A DNA stretch of 53,011 bases from Microcaldota archaeon (GCA_018812625.1 JAHJDH010000009.1:1-53011); one strand, 5' to 3'. Positions 50,501-52,797 are shown, counted from the first letter of the stretch. A program made the numbers and translations. The notes: generated by a model from the sequence alone, not told the origin.

Positions 50501-52303
50501 GGGGAGATGATCCGGATGCTCTGCAAGGTCTGCTCCAAGAGCGGCAAGGTCTGTTCTGTATTCACTATCACCATGCATGAATTCGTCTGCAATAAATTGA
50601 AGTGTTTTTGTTCTGTCACTATCTCCTTCTTGTAAATATGAATCAAGAACAGCACCAAAAAGTCCTGATGCAGTTGCTTTAGCCGCCTGTTGTTCTGCTG
50701 TTGCAGTTGGCATGTCTGCAAGAGTTCCTGCAATCTGCACTGCAAGTTCAAGTGCTCCTTCAAGTCTTTCATATTCCTCGCGTGTTACTGAACTTGGATC
50801 TGTTTCAAGCCTTTGCCGAAGGGCTTCCATTGCATCTCTCAAGTTCGTGTATGCGCTGGCTAATTGTTCACTATCAGTTTCTTCTATTGTTGCATTTACA
50901 TCTGCAATGTTGTTTGCAAGAGTTTGTATCCTCTCATCTGCTCCGGCAGCTGCTCCGGTTCGAAGTTCTCCAAGTCTTCTTGAAATTGCATCAATCAATC
51001 CTGAAATTCTCAGTCTGGTTTCTCTTGTATACTCAGTTCCAGGAGCAATTATTTGTTCTGCCAGCTGGACAAGTGATTGGCGCATTCTTTCTGCTGCTTC
51101 TGTTCCAAGTATCTCATGATTTTGAAGATAAGCTATTCCAATATTGAGCAACTGTCCTGCTCTGGAATTTGTGCCGAATCTTTCAATTCCGGTTCTTATT
51201 GCCGCAACAAGCTCAGCAGGAGCATTAGCTTGCTCAAGCAGTCCTGGAACAACACTGTTTTCAAATGTTCTAATGTCATGTGCAAGTTGTCTTAGTTCTT
51301 CTTCTGTTACTTCATCTGCAGTTTCTGCTTCACTCAATTCTTCAAGCATGTCTTCGGTTCTTTGCTGAAGTTCATGAAGGCGCCGTTGTTGTTCTTCAGT
51401 TAATTGCTGTGTTGCTAAAAAACCTAATTGCTCGTGATATGTTTCTACGTATCCCATTCTTCTGCTTGTGATATTCCCATGAGCAGTGCGATAATCTGTT
51501 TCAATTGCACGAAGTCCAATTTGCACATCTCCAGCAGTCATTGTTCTTGATGCATCTACAAAAGTTCCTAAAGTAGCTAAAAGATCAGTTCTTTGTTGTT
51601 GGTTATTCGGATGATCATAAACTGCCCGGTTGGCTAAATAGTGATTGATTCCTTGTATTGCACCTTCAACACGATGTTCTGCCCGCGGAGGGCCATCTTC
51701 ACTAGTTCCAAGAAATTGTGCTGCTCCAACTACTGCCTGATTAAGTACTACTCCTGGTTCTCCACCAACAGTTGCAGTTTGCCTGTGCAATTCCATAAGA
51801 GAAGTTACGCCAGCAACATCCCGTCTTAAAGTTTCGAACTGGCCAATTGCTTCTGTTCTGACTTCCTGGTCTCTTGATCCAGATGATTCTATGATTTGTT
51901 GGGCTCTCTGGTCAAGAAAATTAATCTCTGCACTCCAGTTGTGTCCTGCTATAACCGGTCCCTGAATTGCTCCGCCTTCTTCTCGTGTTCCCAATTGCTC
52001 AAGGCCTTCACGAAGGCTTCGTGCTACTCTTGGCAATTGTCCTGATGTGATCGGTGTTGTGCCAGGCTGCCTTAGCCATTCACTTTGCTCTCTTAATTCA
52101 ACAAGTCCCTGCTCAAGATCTGCAACTACCAAATCCATTGGCCTTTGTCCTGGAGCAACTCTCTCCGGAACAATCGGAGCAATTGTTGTTGCTGCTGCTC
52201 CCAAATCTCTAAGTGCCTGGTCTACTGGTGGTGCTTGATCCACAGGTGCTGTTTGATCTGGTCTTTCTCTTGTTGCCTGTGCCATCGAATCACTGGTAGG
52301 CAT
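26504..52303 (-). CDS. Giant multidomain protein, about 8,599 residues, lysine- and cysteine-depleted
   Basis: One open frame of 25.8 kb. Residue ranges are approximate. Residues 1-2150 are helical, rich in Ala, Glu, Gln and Arg. Hydrophobic segments lie at about 2165-2195, 2305-2335, 2377-2431 and 2454-2488. Then come tandem 188-residue repeats (3353-3727), GGDEF-like folds (about 3771-3890 and 4080-4190), a kinase-like fold (4465-4668), an HD domain (4868-5020), a coiled coil (5735-5888), a PPP phosphatase (7328-7706) and a GNAT-like segment (8257-8391), separated by Pro-rich linkers. No signal peptide is seen. I count about 15 Lys and 2 Cys (near 1002 and 8456). The start may be the second Met (52285), 4 nt after the upstream stop. 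The overall function is unknown. Confidence 0.9.
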   Translation of the reverse strand: MPTSDSMAQATRERPDQTAPVDQAPPVDQALRDLGAAATTIAPIVPERVAPGQRPMDLVVADLEQGLVELREQSEWLRQPGTTPITSGQLPRVARSLREGLEQLGTREEGGAIQGPVIAGHNWSAEINFLDQRAQQIIESSGSRDQEVRTEAIGQFETLRRDVAGVTSLMELHRQTATVGGEPGVVLNQAVVGAAQFLGTSEDGPPRAEHRVEGAIQGINHYLANRAVYDHPNNQQQRTDLLATLGTFVDASRTMTAGDVQIGLRAIETDYRTAHGNITSRRMGYVETYHEQLGFLATQQLTEEQQRRLHELQQRTEDMLEELSEAETADEVTEEELRQLAHDIRTFENSVVPGLLEQANAPAELVAAIRTGIERFGTNSRAGQLLNIGIAYLQNHEILGTEAAERMRQSLVQLAEQIIAPGTEYTRETRLRISGLIDAISRRLGELRTGAAAGADERIQTLANNIADVNATIEETDSEQLASAYTNLRDAMEALRQRLETDPSSVTREEYERLEGALELAVQIAGTLADMPTATAEQQAAKATASGLFGAVLDSYLQEGDSDRTKTLQFIADEFMHGDSEYRTDLAALGADLAEHPDHLPAVLQALRTRLAAQAESVLGNIQDPAIRERLQGLIPDEGEVNIRNLFLARQAITLAESVVQDIQTEEDVGIRQSAYRMVNRAIDALAQGLLSISASQIMLAKEYVSSPEEREQIAMLSDRQQDAMHVGLMQILITPPQGQEAVTIEEAARRVAGEEGAQRAIAAYRRRREGTLGDIRESVRPRVLSEAQVARTEWQQASEVLDQIHTRVMALTDGTEEHPGQALSAAAIGNIIQEVLGEEASREQVMFFANLYQSEFDVFARGMAMSGTRAVSEVATYFRLGRGLERMATMDRSRPPGLISSAIIEARGSFETIRTRLANGDYISEELNRRTGAIETAMLGDRQTGAPDLLSRVRGIRDRRHREDVRTAYQNGISTLANFDEPGSLQLGLSLLDAAAAVETCRDAVDRDLMSTLINARMSGDIEQADYQSQMDILIAKTQAVEELRGVTGIPRAQRQIYERNMAAYFDLAFHAQRSGQPQQARAVIMLIGLYGDAIEARAAGGDTSAADENIAFVYRQLGDLSSVRELRTRRFTDIGHATAGLPGRPGRSAWEVDPSRIPGEYTAVVLGEPESAEATAARSRRLRSELITRRSTIQISGVGRRLDRILEHPETQYGREQQRLERSIAQEEAAAVRYERLAERSSGATRERHTRSAQQRRERVVRLRRQLELVDRSWLEGAVSGLRDSSTEQFLQVAQVQRRALAEEEAGHDELSVSLFRQSEAIGDQADAPVTALEDLDRSIRQLNTPWMHRTEGREELRSGIDIVLAVQRGQNIDPQTGEVIEGELSDRRSAALSRLATRRMVMGSRMVDRQFAAQRARDASAHSLRQQITAAEQTTAAPAEDASPSAVQRARREAAARRQETGDPQPGVASNFQVPVPGTVAPEEEEGAIAVAEGGYWAPTVDGGSMWVEGQSSPFEFQGPVQPPAETRGIYSDDIVPTLRRALSATYSLNFSYASGLQRTASQLLAAGDSSLEALATAEELGILRGGLGRPRPDGRIDPSPFRDQRRPPGTGPVVRAGYRTTPLLGGAEAPYDPDATILDLEGVLAVNFGIADHISAGTLTGDAADTAIADSTELVRSRAGRERLYIQEGISWLTGSGLRQRGDELLPSRIPTVAELQATNPQMGIGEAEQEIGRMRAMTSVGGIRATADDMRLAGQEHLDAARDYRGARERYEGNSAFGEARVALAPEVLRVAEEGHLSAELLEQARTEGGSELGAVEWLAQNHGEAFDRALTTAGTSAWPGGLLPRFGSRGAAFSDLRARLSAASGQAIQQRNEPVWLAVEWTATEGESAFRDHDTLVAGLDSMRRTGGSVDLSGLAGTGARFWALADSLGGFLTTQDQTTEEQERSVRQFRDAREGTMSLRLGELRIAYGPESARTHAHSGVEEVFLVPEIEEQVLRGARTRIMLTSGSTGPLSFLADESASRWTLFSDRYRDGSARPESEWVPEERAAYYGLYRSHLQAAWRSLGVSPLSHDERSTMVEEFLEGRGYVRDTPQWNMARTAALTGTLGRAAAHALLMPETPASLALARQVRTDVSEQSEMLMGALMNIEAYRWSRMGMAGTTAWAGAKEAFSSDWAYASMPLVVGAIDLFGGREWRTGDVRESAERDQQQVDQAERVDADMMFGALADQARDTYLAVRAANDLDLTNTEVTGRVSSELGRLRMRMRAATPSSTPRIGESEEGLLHRYVQSGNIQRSGNQLLETVGDIGIGIALMPINPLAAGAYFFTMTAHGTVERVSHARGAEYIGTSYAETGFWRHTFGMSHEGAGSAVRGLMYAELGLAFFGALATPELAISRTAHGVIGIGQIVPGIALGGLQMTQMLDWDAMARAGSGSAWSSIMSGGMQLQQGVSGMDVFAAGIGVSMQFVQMGLAHLGPALGIRARTMADIDINNPAAVRSVLRPSLARRILYGNIGVSLDSGSPAATTGLMVERTRSVRRLSGRDADALVHFEQTHAARVMGEEGLVGVLSEHASATHRLGRDTVDGYDPANPSGRIAELAASAREKQASGGRLTRDERAAIVITESPITRQRLVDAEAGRLLQLRGQGEVPAADAPAIQHLDQQARRRARSAGREEPTAGDYRDAAQDISGTSMVARELSDAAAGSPAAMEIDQVAHGLGITREEASFRLARQMRDADRVNETYTGMTAHDVQDALVLHGDGEVTPQLIEAGGRLRAMLAGEADIPIEHRPLVQSLLARAANGEDSIRIIAIGTEAMLTTESRVSRMRARQSRLDETHALISFARQDSGTGEYVVSRSSTIETRHSRASMEVGAEIVIAARRMAADDTITAASLFPDSPAMQRAASDVASRIAGANEQGAPLTNLQQLSAALDHAGSLPQARARMEAGQGAEHLDQLALSSRQRADAIDPQRTPVTAPESMPAAERPAYVAAETSSRRLEVQRLREQAGAYEAEAVRIRAEAEVTAPGSETVVAGVAAASRVSAAIREQRILGEMIIWQRELSRSHVVIGDGEGARYHPRNPATLRQRAEVLSERASMLTAEGTAESRTEAARLTREVVALRREATEMQRLGTPVGEVGAGLTQEELNVHGTVAVLAERLIRHGDVPAGMPPEAERVVRALAARSEFRDSVTGSSPNRARQMELAAEAVPALRRTEGTETRPALDHEALGTRVHEVVERNTTPGLTEGQVVTRAQQLAEAYELGPGISIDDRNRLGILRGDMQFLQRLGSEAELNIANEIATRATYQTVQRLRIRARRTATPAQPQVAPQPAVTTTVDTPAVAYRRQFEPLVQRSGEGLGTRYTLGDGPAAIAYEEIHFRAGVELVRHAEALRTAHPNYHELPPQRRAEVLQEVLGSVPAAMRDQAGQLAQDRTFIAASGETPNRRMQLGVALDRAGYVPAIAGRPEVIRATARGEAIRLVEGGASAEQLQTFARQRREQADTMTNPDRVAALRESATYLDAQGLRLFEHAQAEQFTITGEGTGRRYVLGSGDQAIDYIPAHVTAGNELVYHADAAISQVLHDHPNLAQYSTARREALIRDALGHVRPEMRDSAIELAISGDFIRATTAEGGPNRTAQLELGLRRAGNLDAIANEPEVIIANARAEAIGYMRDTELAPADLDHIAESRHVQAQALREGGTAYGRRAAAALEQTGEMLHTEAARRRTVVATPEQQVGSARRVTVVEQAVPATALGDSVIAQELLRRSGTTERDVEWIVAGERIGEVSVSTRMALSQIDAYARSQIEAGQEVDIVVFTGDKHRLGQINELIGFDNGTSGLEAYRSILQQAARDAVGEGGHAFLVRPANSDEAMGIIIVPRGRGQEVLDALPAAVDQATTRVMAERMAPDHPESLGHLRHLMANPRDIVSASLEYGGVVRLRRSGDGSVSATYTRADGQVADAAVIRPGVDGAPVSEIIGPALSRADDPSFASGPDGLRARMGVGESMDMVRGLEPVEVERVTGIYARREGTLTPADAAIVARVNELTETGMSAERAIEQVARERVNVRPDEIVSGEALEIRLSVHREDVTELNTLLAEIEGYVPQTHKGIAEVLANSFGIRGLNTFFGHPGTNMVITSVEAGVASFQSSEYARSRGLRVRRLGTMKYVVEGGTAADTARLHAAINAQLSGDGIGFRVRTTATGEAPASSTIHGITGEEALAHVMNTHLVDHVVDRRTDPARRTDWNGHSRHYELANAIISTIALGDEVAASRIFGAEGYRQLRDSGIIDLIHGQLRIPGALGGGRYIEPGTIRHFEDLIGVLRRRVSGARGREMEGIFRRLVIQDGDQIRARFDDHRITLSDAGAQQRISAEVQRITALDQATVTSVERQALHSAISELMATGMSREAAIARVADIQVRPDVTSPMATRASGDAEFSGAPRAILDGEVTQGDGSTVRLGDAPRARILSRIDNTPESGGSSAAIFRAEAMVDGVPTEVAVKVFRDPTPADSSAGRTDADWTHLLGVAQREVNAFRTLSEMRVTLPDGREVTLGPAVHGFVEVDGNIAIAMDRIHGRSIDEMTPSEIQAHVTPDTYEQLRTMWDAVTASGHDIDDFQFAVLTRDQVIGGVQRQAGDVVIFDVGGFETQVQMRINAGDVLPYEGPVTADVQVNMAERMAEGIVLTEHLWTRRDGVTVPRRAPEEYAALDTVLRGVLQIPEGQTITTRELLNNFLSMEVAGQRSPGLSAAERRGRVADYIAGMSDRAEARRVTRVLHQIGEQSGIHIIPRRSSVIPVEQAVAVGASRPAPRAPRRAPSRTPREPTAVPIQEATGPLSVGEVRPFTRGRYPEFEALSTTAGDGALHVEPTDGTPVYHDRAHTGNAAQMTHELAIARGLSPEQAQFLSQVALIHDIDPGRAAGRPPRVPATLEWMRSESGQQMLRERFGWGDREIAMAEAMIQRTEFPFDGAAAGQQSLFGPRAQPPVHAGDAAVIGDAAAQRVHTYYDRTEGSSVDPSPLGRYRTMLEGMSAEDRAFVLREGAMLSEYSDKSSWYFRSPAEALRSVQGLGTETGFDMLSGTHRFLGDIGAEGSFTHDMALATHFGIEMSAPTLETVLPHMSAEQRANWQATHRMFEEIAGGTDPQVALAHAEASLAPREPTAVPPDQIPTPRRSVEVPPEAVAEHARPTVRRPDAEVTLRQDAEVPSDAVPEHARPTRRRATVVEPEAIRTPTDAEPITLTSADVELVEPAPATPPPLPEAARRAPGDRRRAAPVAEPDAVVAMEGNLTDIAGRYANPATRDTVVLEINDMIPEVRDQMHSFVRRMGEAGSDTTAQQAIITEYAGRVRAAQLAHNPDGLIEFAYHFRYGVDSAPEVRRRELNNLPPRVREQVVEFAQAISGSGWGQRHRIAPEHTERVARALEAETVQGIYRSAQEGHVPTDPVDVVVIEYLRARGMDPAASTIPGGRTIVGGVVVTPRGVPDVSSPEGRRIIEGAAQFRRIARRLVEQTGSTDVIAEARTYAEQVRTGRRPRQVDAGNRYEMVQELARASAEQSGSDTPTPLDYLHGAVMLRQFESQAAPQTIRIVYASEFAGETHGAIEQHIVAQVRMGEQTFEVRIFRDRVTLTNVDPQTAIGEVSWPTSRMRDAFAAYARSRLETTIRSRFRREISRIPTQEGAPAEQWTPVLQRFQGAEVMLSDGAPMRMNAPVTAEEAVRIIRTGDLGSGRRRAVQSFREMSVADRETVIRSLRERARPAEQEATRLEQEARQLEQQMQSELTRLNGEATQLEAQAEQLSAQMDPQIRELRRRADVAEGAGNIAEAQRLRQEAGELMLQPQELRRQARVLHEQIETLRAPVSSRLLHATALRANADYYHSEARYFTELRGLHGEVGQELSRMYGVPREQLEAAYARGIDTTEARAELYNTLGIRLGELPPTSVRSRDYQSFTTLADDPFLAGMILSGDLLHQVETLVRPDIQGLAPTDRIIINQVNFQNGLVGAYRMRIQVVDAAGQVRTFTDAGGVERTSMMVFAKRQGLRPDSIGAEGTVLTGAPAPRTHVEQADGTDYSYTGALGRRVEYGIMRDLRDFHGEIAAGGERIQVTVDAADEFHSIPFDSSDPTTQARRETLFAELAAHPENFLEELGYSQTGFAAAGFYDRHELNVWTMWLRIGNTPPAEAARVAHSLESQGYRVRQNDDGSYSFFRFGAIDTDTFGSYRARVRQDGTVDLSAMRDQFTQDLHRLFVHMTYAMNSAELRTATAAGREPVIRTVEGVIQQAFGAGMDGPFVRGMRRWISEFAPTTEQGRVFSEAMTSLIDGYNGQRSGMGDEVSGQNLGRMESNGYYAYGRPLNGEGSTTIDGVDGRSTFRSRTRISSSPIIRETATRAMRGVLPEGQARYLVPVDHLSFRQRRALASELRQSGEVRDLRTAGGRRYLVVDDLGRIPDAQQSGVIGVRREGELISVRNIPALAVIPEGVEVHILPLSGIPRREVARLRRIEGATDLNLGISRDSEYLVFRRAEDIPEARRGAAEPIRRQGNDIIGSEHLQARLGILNTREAGAQRIFQHMRGMGEAEWGGLWQGVRDGLLSEEARARADAGTGDPGFLTRRVPNPRAVEQLPPEYGGPTRAMHPEPTMEVGSADILPGSGDVSPPPIEVTSADILQESVTPPSVPRPVAAPREAAGIHTAATAPLPEMLISPESIPTMPRTTRRRVEPVVPLAPDSTARVSTGTLERHVQQANLDPRRAQYLRAHQQGTELNLGTLENAQILFGDRSGARSGIVGELDQAIAHGMQRPVPAGATEDTGIPVGAYFDPQSGRIVAIIEETGSLSSIPRSIRENGDLAVIDISVDRTTGRITRILQRPNRLVTAGVTETSHAALTGLVGMQVTEPRPPTPPSGGGPRRRGSGPGSDTGAPTVRIVPEARSSDVQALADSLTTGSLVADFARRIVQGDESAIAILRSEHMEPMVRGEVRGLLRDGEFVAAARTAGSSGEVSLGLPYRRYLQQHQQLLEQRAQRIQRHTGAPEAEAQIMEVPIAIGAEGDVVGVVVRPDQVHEVTEITGPRAMSGDRARVQPDAVAGLVANVERLSGQPVDISTRGGRDIARVRELMQQGRSLEDAAGIAISERPPANIYELSTRARALYEIAEGLLIPDQRAAAQERYRGLTQAEKEAVEYMLADGGEYLRGTREDRLLIAEQFGEHIDLEISTGTRDIPGTGRLNELARLADQMVHGNETERAQARRTLDQQALIFSAGEARAYGRFYTLMRQAGSRVPPADYVRTYQQSTRRLPPEQFRSRAEFEQYVASVESTSRDLVYVDAQGVEHNYVTVVQDSRQTFVVGDIHGEHQVFDHMVNIGILQDGGAHLPIAERYSLHPDLPQGTDIVFLGDYIDRGPSSLDVLQVVRQLQEEAGARGIRVHTLRGNHESLFLRFHEMFGNSSFADVQRALAPLDSSVTEALMAARTPADIQAAVSGLERFDLSSHFTEAEAAAYARHGVDVSDTTLAEIGLELNRVGIAETVEEITTRYQAAYDQRVQSDPAFRTLTESGQMDIWRFAMGEMRDSGLIGFIQETQGAVIIDNNLYTHAGPNLAAGSPEAMSQAFGDMFSTVHNPWGSNVVVPVGLAMEVMRGAYSSGNFTTTYGSHWESRFQGADGQLTPEAAGWMSSMADSLGLPEGTRLQLHIGHERGGAVREQMPGVYNHDSSWSRVYRRSGTETPGVMHVDPAREAPVRIITTDGTAHQVDATGMVLTNRIGIATDRMHRLGVLQTPETVLGIAEGALAQVGVRAEVDPSGAIRTYESGGRRAHRYFINVAGAEVATYIPAELTGPALLQHLAGHSLERIPGQARTAIEFENAAGRIRSNMPLEVALVSRGSTGGRTYDPMSPLSRVSRSLDTIARSEIPTAEIPGEYRAAVGRIREGLQNPVFSEEARARIIADEASAVIARRERVRVIPPPVPEAARRTRAVPPPVPEAAATIRPEDIAQTVRRYEGYIAAEGRGGARIHQPEIMRMRRIIGSRRLPTDPASRRRFLEGVARQVLEEQHAAPRAVPPPVPEAASTTTIPASTEVTSPLLSRTDYVTALAGSDMSARRPVRQHFDSREPEHGLPTRVSLDNAFIVMNDGSITAAHGVTGTFSEAMLAGRRVGNTIEVTGYADRTTGRIRAFGAEASVPAEIRAQSRQFRLTLDTTTGRISAVAQADGSVSPHITDLVGLQVERPAAPGAVDATTVQPAVADIAAHDTGALVSGLTSLDVTVEQTTRRPWEAVPADQRSAIMDDVLAVYEASYGGVGLRYENPRDLISRMPHLLVARDAQGQIVGFATFSDSPRGLRLALLGADPSSREGRTAIRTVLQRVAEEPGYFGNVSGRPAAIALRHGAAIVPIREVGRILGGAPGLRIGVAQRRMDRIHRLIADPEFTRSPIVHEAMERTGRTADQLTFDDLVAQAVHSHEIPDTSEARANCFAMVQNIIGADGMAHPTLVIKIMVGRPRPREAPGQLPAASARPRRQAAPPGETRLAANPIDIIGANPRDFVSSLGIEGITPRTLAYRGTFEVGETRVVRFQRGKGGPIYEMRMPENHATMDPAARQAYFRSELSRVIGESGDS
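27130..27535 (-). other. Giant protein: GNAT-like segment near the C-terminus
   Basis: Residues about 8257-8391. HLLVARDAQGQIVGFATFSD, then LRLALLGADPSSREGRTAIRTVL, fits the central strands and acetyl-CoA helix of GNAT enzymes, but the RxxGxG/A motif is weak (SSREGR). The call is tentative. Confidence 0.4.
27676..27985 (-). repeat. Giant protein: TTGRI-type domain, copy 2
   Basis: A beta-rich unit starting LDNAFIVMNDGS, with ADRTTGRIRAFG, then LDTTTGRISAVA and ending HITDLVGLQV. It is clearly related to 31655-32040 and flanks the PPP phosphatase region on the C-terminal side. Confidence 0.55.
29185..30320 (-). other. Giant protein: PPP-family (calcineurin-like) phosphatase domain
   Basis: Residues about 7328-7706. 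All metal and phosphate motifs are present: FVVGDIHGEH (Asp7338, His7340), FLGDYIDRGPSS, TLRGNHESLF, LYTHAGPN and HIGHERGG. The first three match the GDxHG, GDxxDRG and GNHE set of Ser/Thr protein phosphatases and bis-tetraphosphatases. A long helical insert sits between GNHE and THAG. This is the best conserved catalytic domain in the protein and is probably active. Confidence 0.8.
31655..32040 (-). repeat. Giant protein: TTGRI-type domain, copy 1
   Basis: A beta-rich unit starting LENAQILFGDRSG, with DPQSGRIVAI, then VDRTTGRITRIL and ending ALTGLVGMQV. The same order occurs near 27676-27985. Confidence 0.55.
34640..35100 (-). other. Giant protein: coiled coil
   Basis: Residues about 5735-5888 are a continuous helix with heptad-like Leu and Ala spacing, for example EATRLEQEARQLEQQMQ and LTRLNGEATQLEAQAEQL. 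Arg takes every place where a Lys might be expected. Confidence 0.65.
36480..36850 (-). other. Giant protein: Pro-rich linker with short repeats
   Basis: About residues 5152-5275. The linker repeats EHARPTVRR and EHARPTRRR, PDAEV and QDAEV, and ends PPPLPEAARR. Closely similar PPPVPEAA units recur near 28130-28450, and PREPTAVP occurs at both ends of the HD region. The linkers separate folded units. Confidence 0.6.
37240..37700 (-). other. Giant protein: HD-type phosphohydrolase domain
   Basis: Residues about 4868-5021. VYHDRAHTGNA supplies the first His, and ALIHDIDPG carries the HD pair (His4911, Asp4912); a later Asp in HAGDAAVIGDAAAQRVHTYY fits the last ligand. The order H...HD...D is that of the HD superfamily, which hydrolyses phosphate esters, often nucleotides. 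The metal site looks intact. Confidence 0.6.
38300..38910 (-). other. Giant protein: protein-kinase-like fold
   Basis: Residues about 4465-4668. The N-lobe has a Gly/Ser-rich loop (ESGGSSAAIFRAE) and VAVKVFRD with Lys4503 at the ATP-binding position. A C-lobe follows with MDRIHGRSIDEM, a catalytic-loop-like GHDIDDFQFAVL, and VVIFDVGGFE in place of DFG. It resembles atypical or aminoglycoside-type kinases. Activity is uncertain because the loop residues are shifted from HxDxxxxN. Confidence 0.5.
39730..40075 (-). other. Giant protein: GGDEF-like fold 2 (degenerate)
   Basis: Residues about 4077-4192. IRGLNTFFGHPGTNMVI matches the GGDEF segment that reads FKxLNDxxGHxxGDxhL (Asn4127), and 40 residues on, in the normal place, RLGTMKYVVEGG replaces R-x-GGDEF-hhhhxG (Thr-Met-Lys at 4167-4169). 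Asp/Glu of the signature are lost, so diguanylate cyclase activity is not expected. A nucleotide-binding or purely structural role is more likely. Confidence 0.5.
40640..40990 (-). other. Giant protein: GGDEF-like fold 1 (degenerate)
   Basis: Residues about 3771-3888. VDIVVFTGDKHRLGQINELIGFDNGTSGLEAYRSI matches the GGDEF pattern in which a metal-binding Asp and FxxxN are followed by a G-(H/F)-x-x-x-x-x-L helix (Asp3823, Asn3831). The signature position reads GGHAF (3861-3865). The spacing from Asn is about 30 residues, shorter than usual, so the call is tentative. Confidence 0.4.
41123..41683 (-). repeat. Giant protein: 188-residue tandem repeat, copy 2
   Basis: Residues about 3541-3727. It opens FTITGEGTGRRYVLGSGD and contains EMRDSAIELAISGDFIRA, then GPNRTAQLELGLRRAGNL and PEVIIANARAEAIG. 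Two more diverged copies may lie upstream, around FRDSVTGSSPNRARQMELA and NLQQLSAALDHAGSLPQA. Confidence 0.7.
41684..42247 (-). repeat. Giant protein: 188-residue tandem repeat, copy 1
   Basis: Residues about 3353-3540. It opens FEPLVQRSGEGLGTRYTLGDG and contains AMRDQAGQLAQDRTFIAA, then TPNRRMQLGVALDRAGYV and PEVIRATARGEAIR. The same order occurs in the adjoining copy. Confidence 0.7.
44840..45375 (-). other. Giant protein: cluster of likely membrane segments
   Basis: Around residues 2305-2490, long runs free of charge appear: IGIALMPINPLAAGAYFF, then GLMYAELGLAFFGALATPE, then GVIGIGQIVPGIALGGLQM, and VFAAGIGVSMQFVQMGLAHL. This could be a membrane hairpin set that splits the protein into two soluble parts of about 2,200 and 6,100 residues. 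Gly and Met content is high, so buried helices in a soluble domain remain possible. Confidence 0.5.
45715..45810 (-). other. Giant protein: first hydrophobic segment
   Basis: The segment AYASMPLVVGAIDLFGG (about residues 2180-2196) is moderately hydrophobic and marks the start of the membrane-like region. Alone it is too short to be sure of membrane insertion. Confidence 0.35.
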
Positions 52304-52625
52304 AACAAATATTAGCGAACTCGCCCAAGCGTTCTACGCGTGCATAAAAATCCATTCCCTTTCCCGGATTTTTGAGCATTTTCTTTTCCCATTGTGCAAG
52401 CGCATCATGATATCTTTTGTATTTCATAAATTTTGGAGCAAGATCTTCTGGTTTGTCTTGTGCACCATCCCATTTTGCAATTGCAGTTTCAAGTGCAGAG
52501 AGTGCCCTGTTTACTTTTTGTATCGTGTCTTTTTCAATAAGTTCAATGTTCTTTTCAGTAACTTTTGTTGCTCCGCCAGGCCCGCGCAATTTTTTATTTT
52601 TTTCAGAGGTAGAAGATTTAACCAT
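52290..52625 (-). CDS. Small lysine-rich helical protein overlapping the giant gene
   Basis: I do not recognise this 111-residue protein. The first 20 residues are basic and probably disordered (SSTSEKNKKLRGPGG), then helices follow, including IQKVNRALSALETAIAKWDG and YHDALAQWEKKMLKNPGKG. It has about 17 lysines, the opposite of the giant protein whose ATG lies 14 nt inside its end. An AGGGTG ribosome site precedes the ATG. The overlap implies one transcript and coupled translation, so the product may be a partner of the giant protein, for example a chaperone or regulator. That is inference. Confidence 0.65.
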   Translation of the reverse strand: MVKSSTSEKNKKLRGPGGATKVTEKNIELIEKDTIQKVNRALSALETAIAKWDGAQDKPEDLAPKFMKYKRYHDALAQWEKKMLKNPGKGMDFYARVERLGEFANICYAYQ

Positions 52626-52797
52626 AAAAGCACCCTATCAAGCATATAGTAATATAATATAAGAAACAATACGCAATATAAAAATGTTTTGTTTTGGAAA
52701 ATTTTGTTCTAGTCGATATTTTTACGAGATTGTTATAGAAAAAGTATTACCGTGTAAAAGTCTTCCCTATTTAAAAATTACCTGGCATAATCTGATC
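52626..52797. promoter_or_regulatory. Divergent promoter region upstream of the giant operon
   Basis: This AT-rich 172-nt gap has a minus-strand TTTTTATATT near 52675-52684, which with the AGGGTG site at about 52632-52637 gives a leadered mRNA for the small gene and the giant gene. On the plus strand TATTTAAAAA (52768-52777) lies 26 nt before the ATG at 52798, so that gene is probably leaderless. Confidence 0.55.

Noticed and set aside
26504-52303. Giant frame as an assembly or frame artefact
   Set aside because: Domain motifs from residue 3,350 to the C-terminus stay in one frame without stops, and composition is uniform from end to end. Chance or joined fragments would not give this.
26504-52303. 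Giant protein as a simple adhesin or S-layer protein
   Set aside because: There is no signal peptide, no tandem Ig or beta-propeller repeats and almost no Cys. The recognisable domains are enzymatic, so I left the function open.
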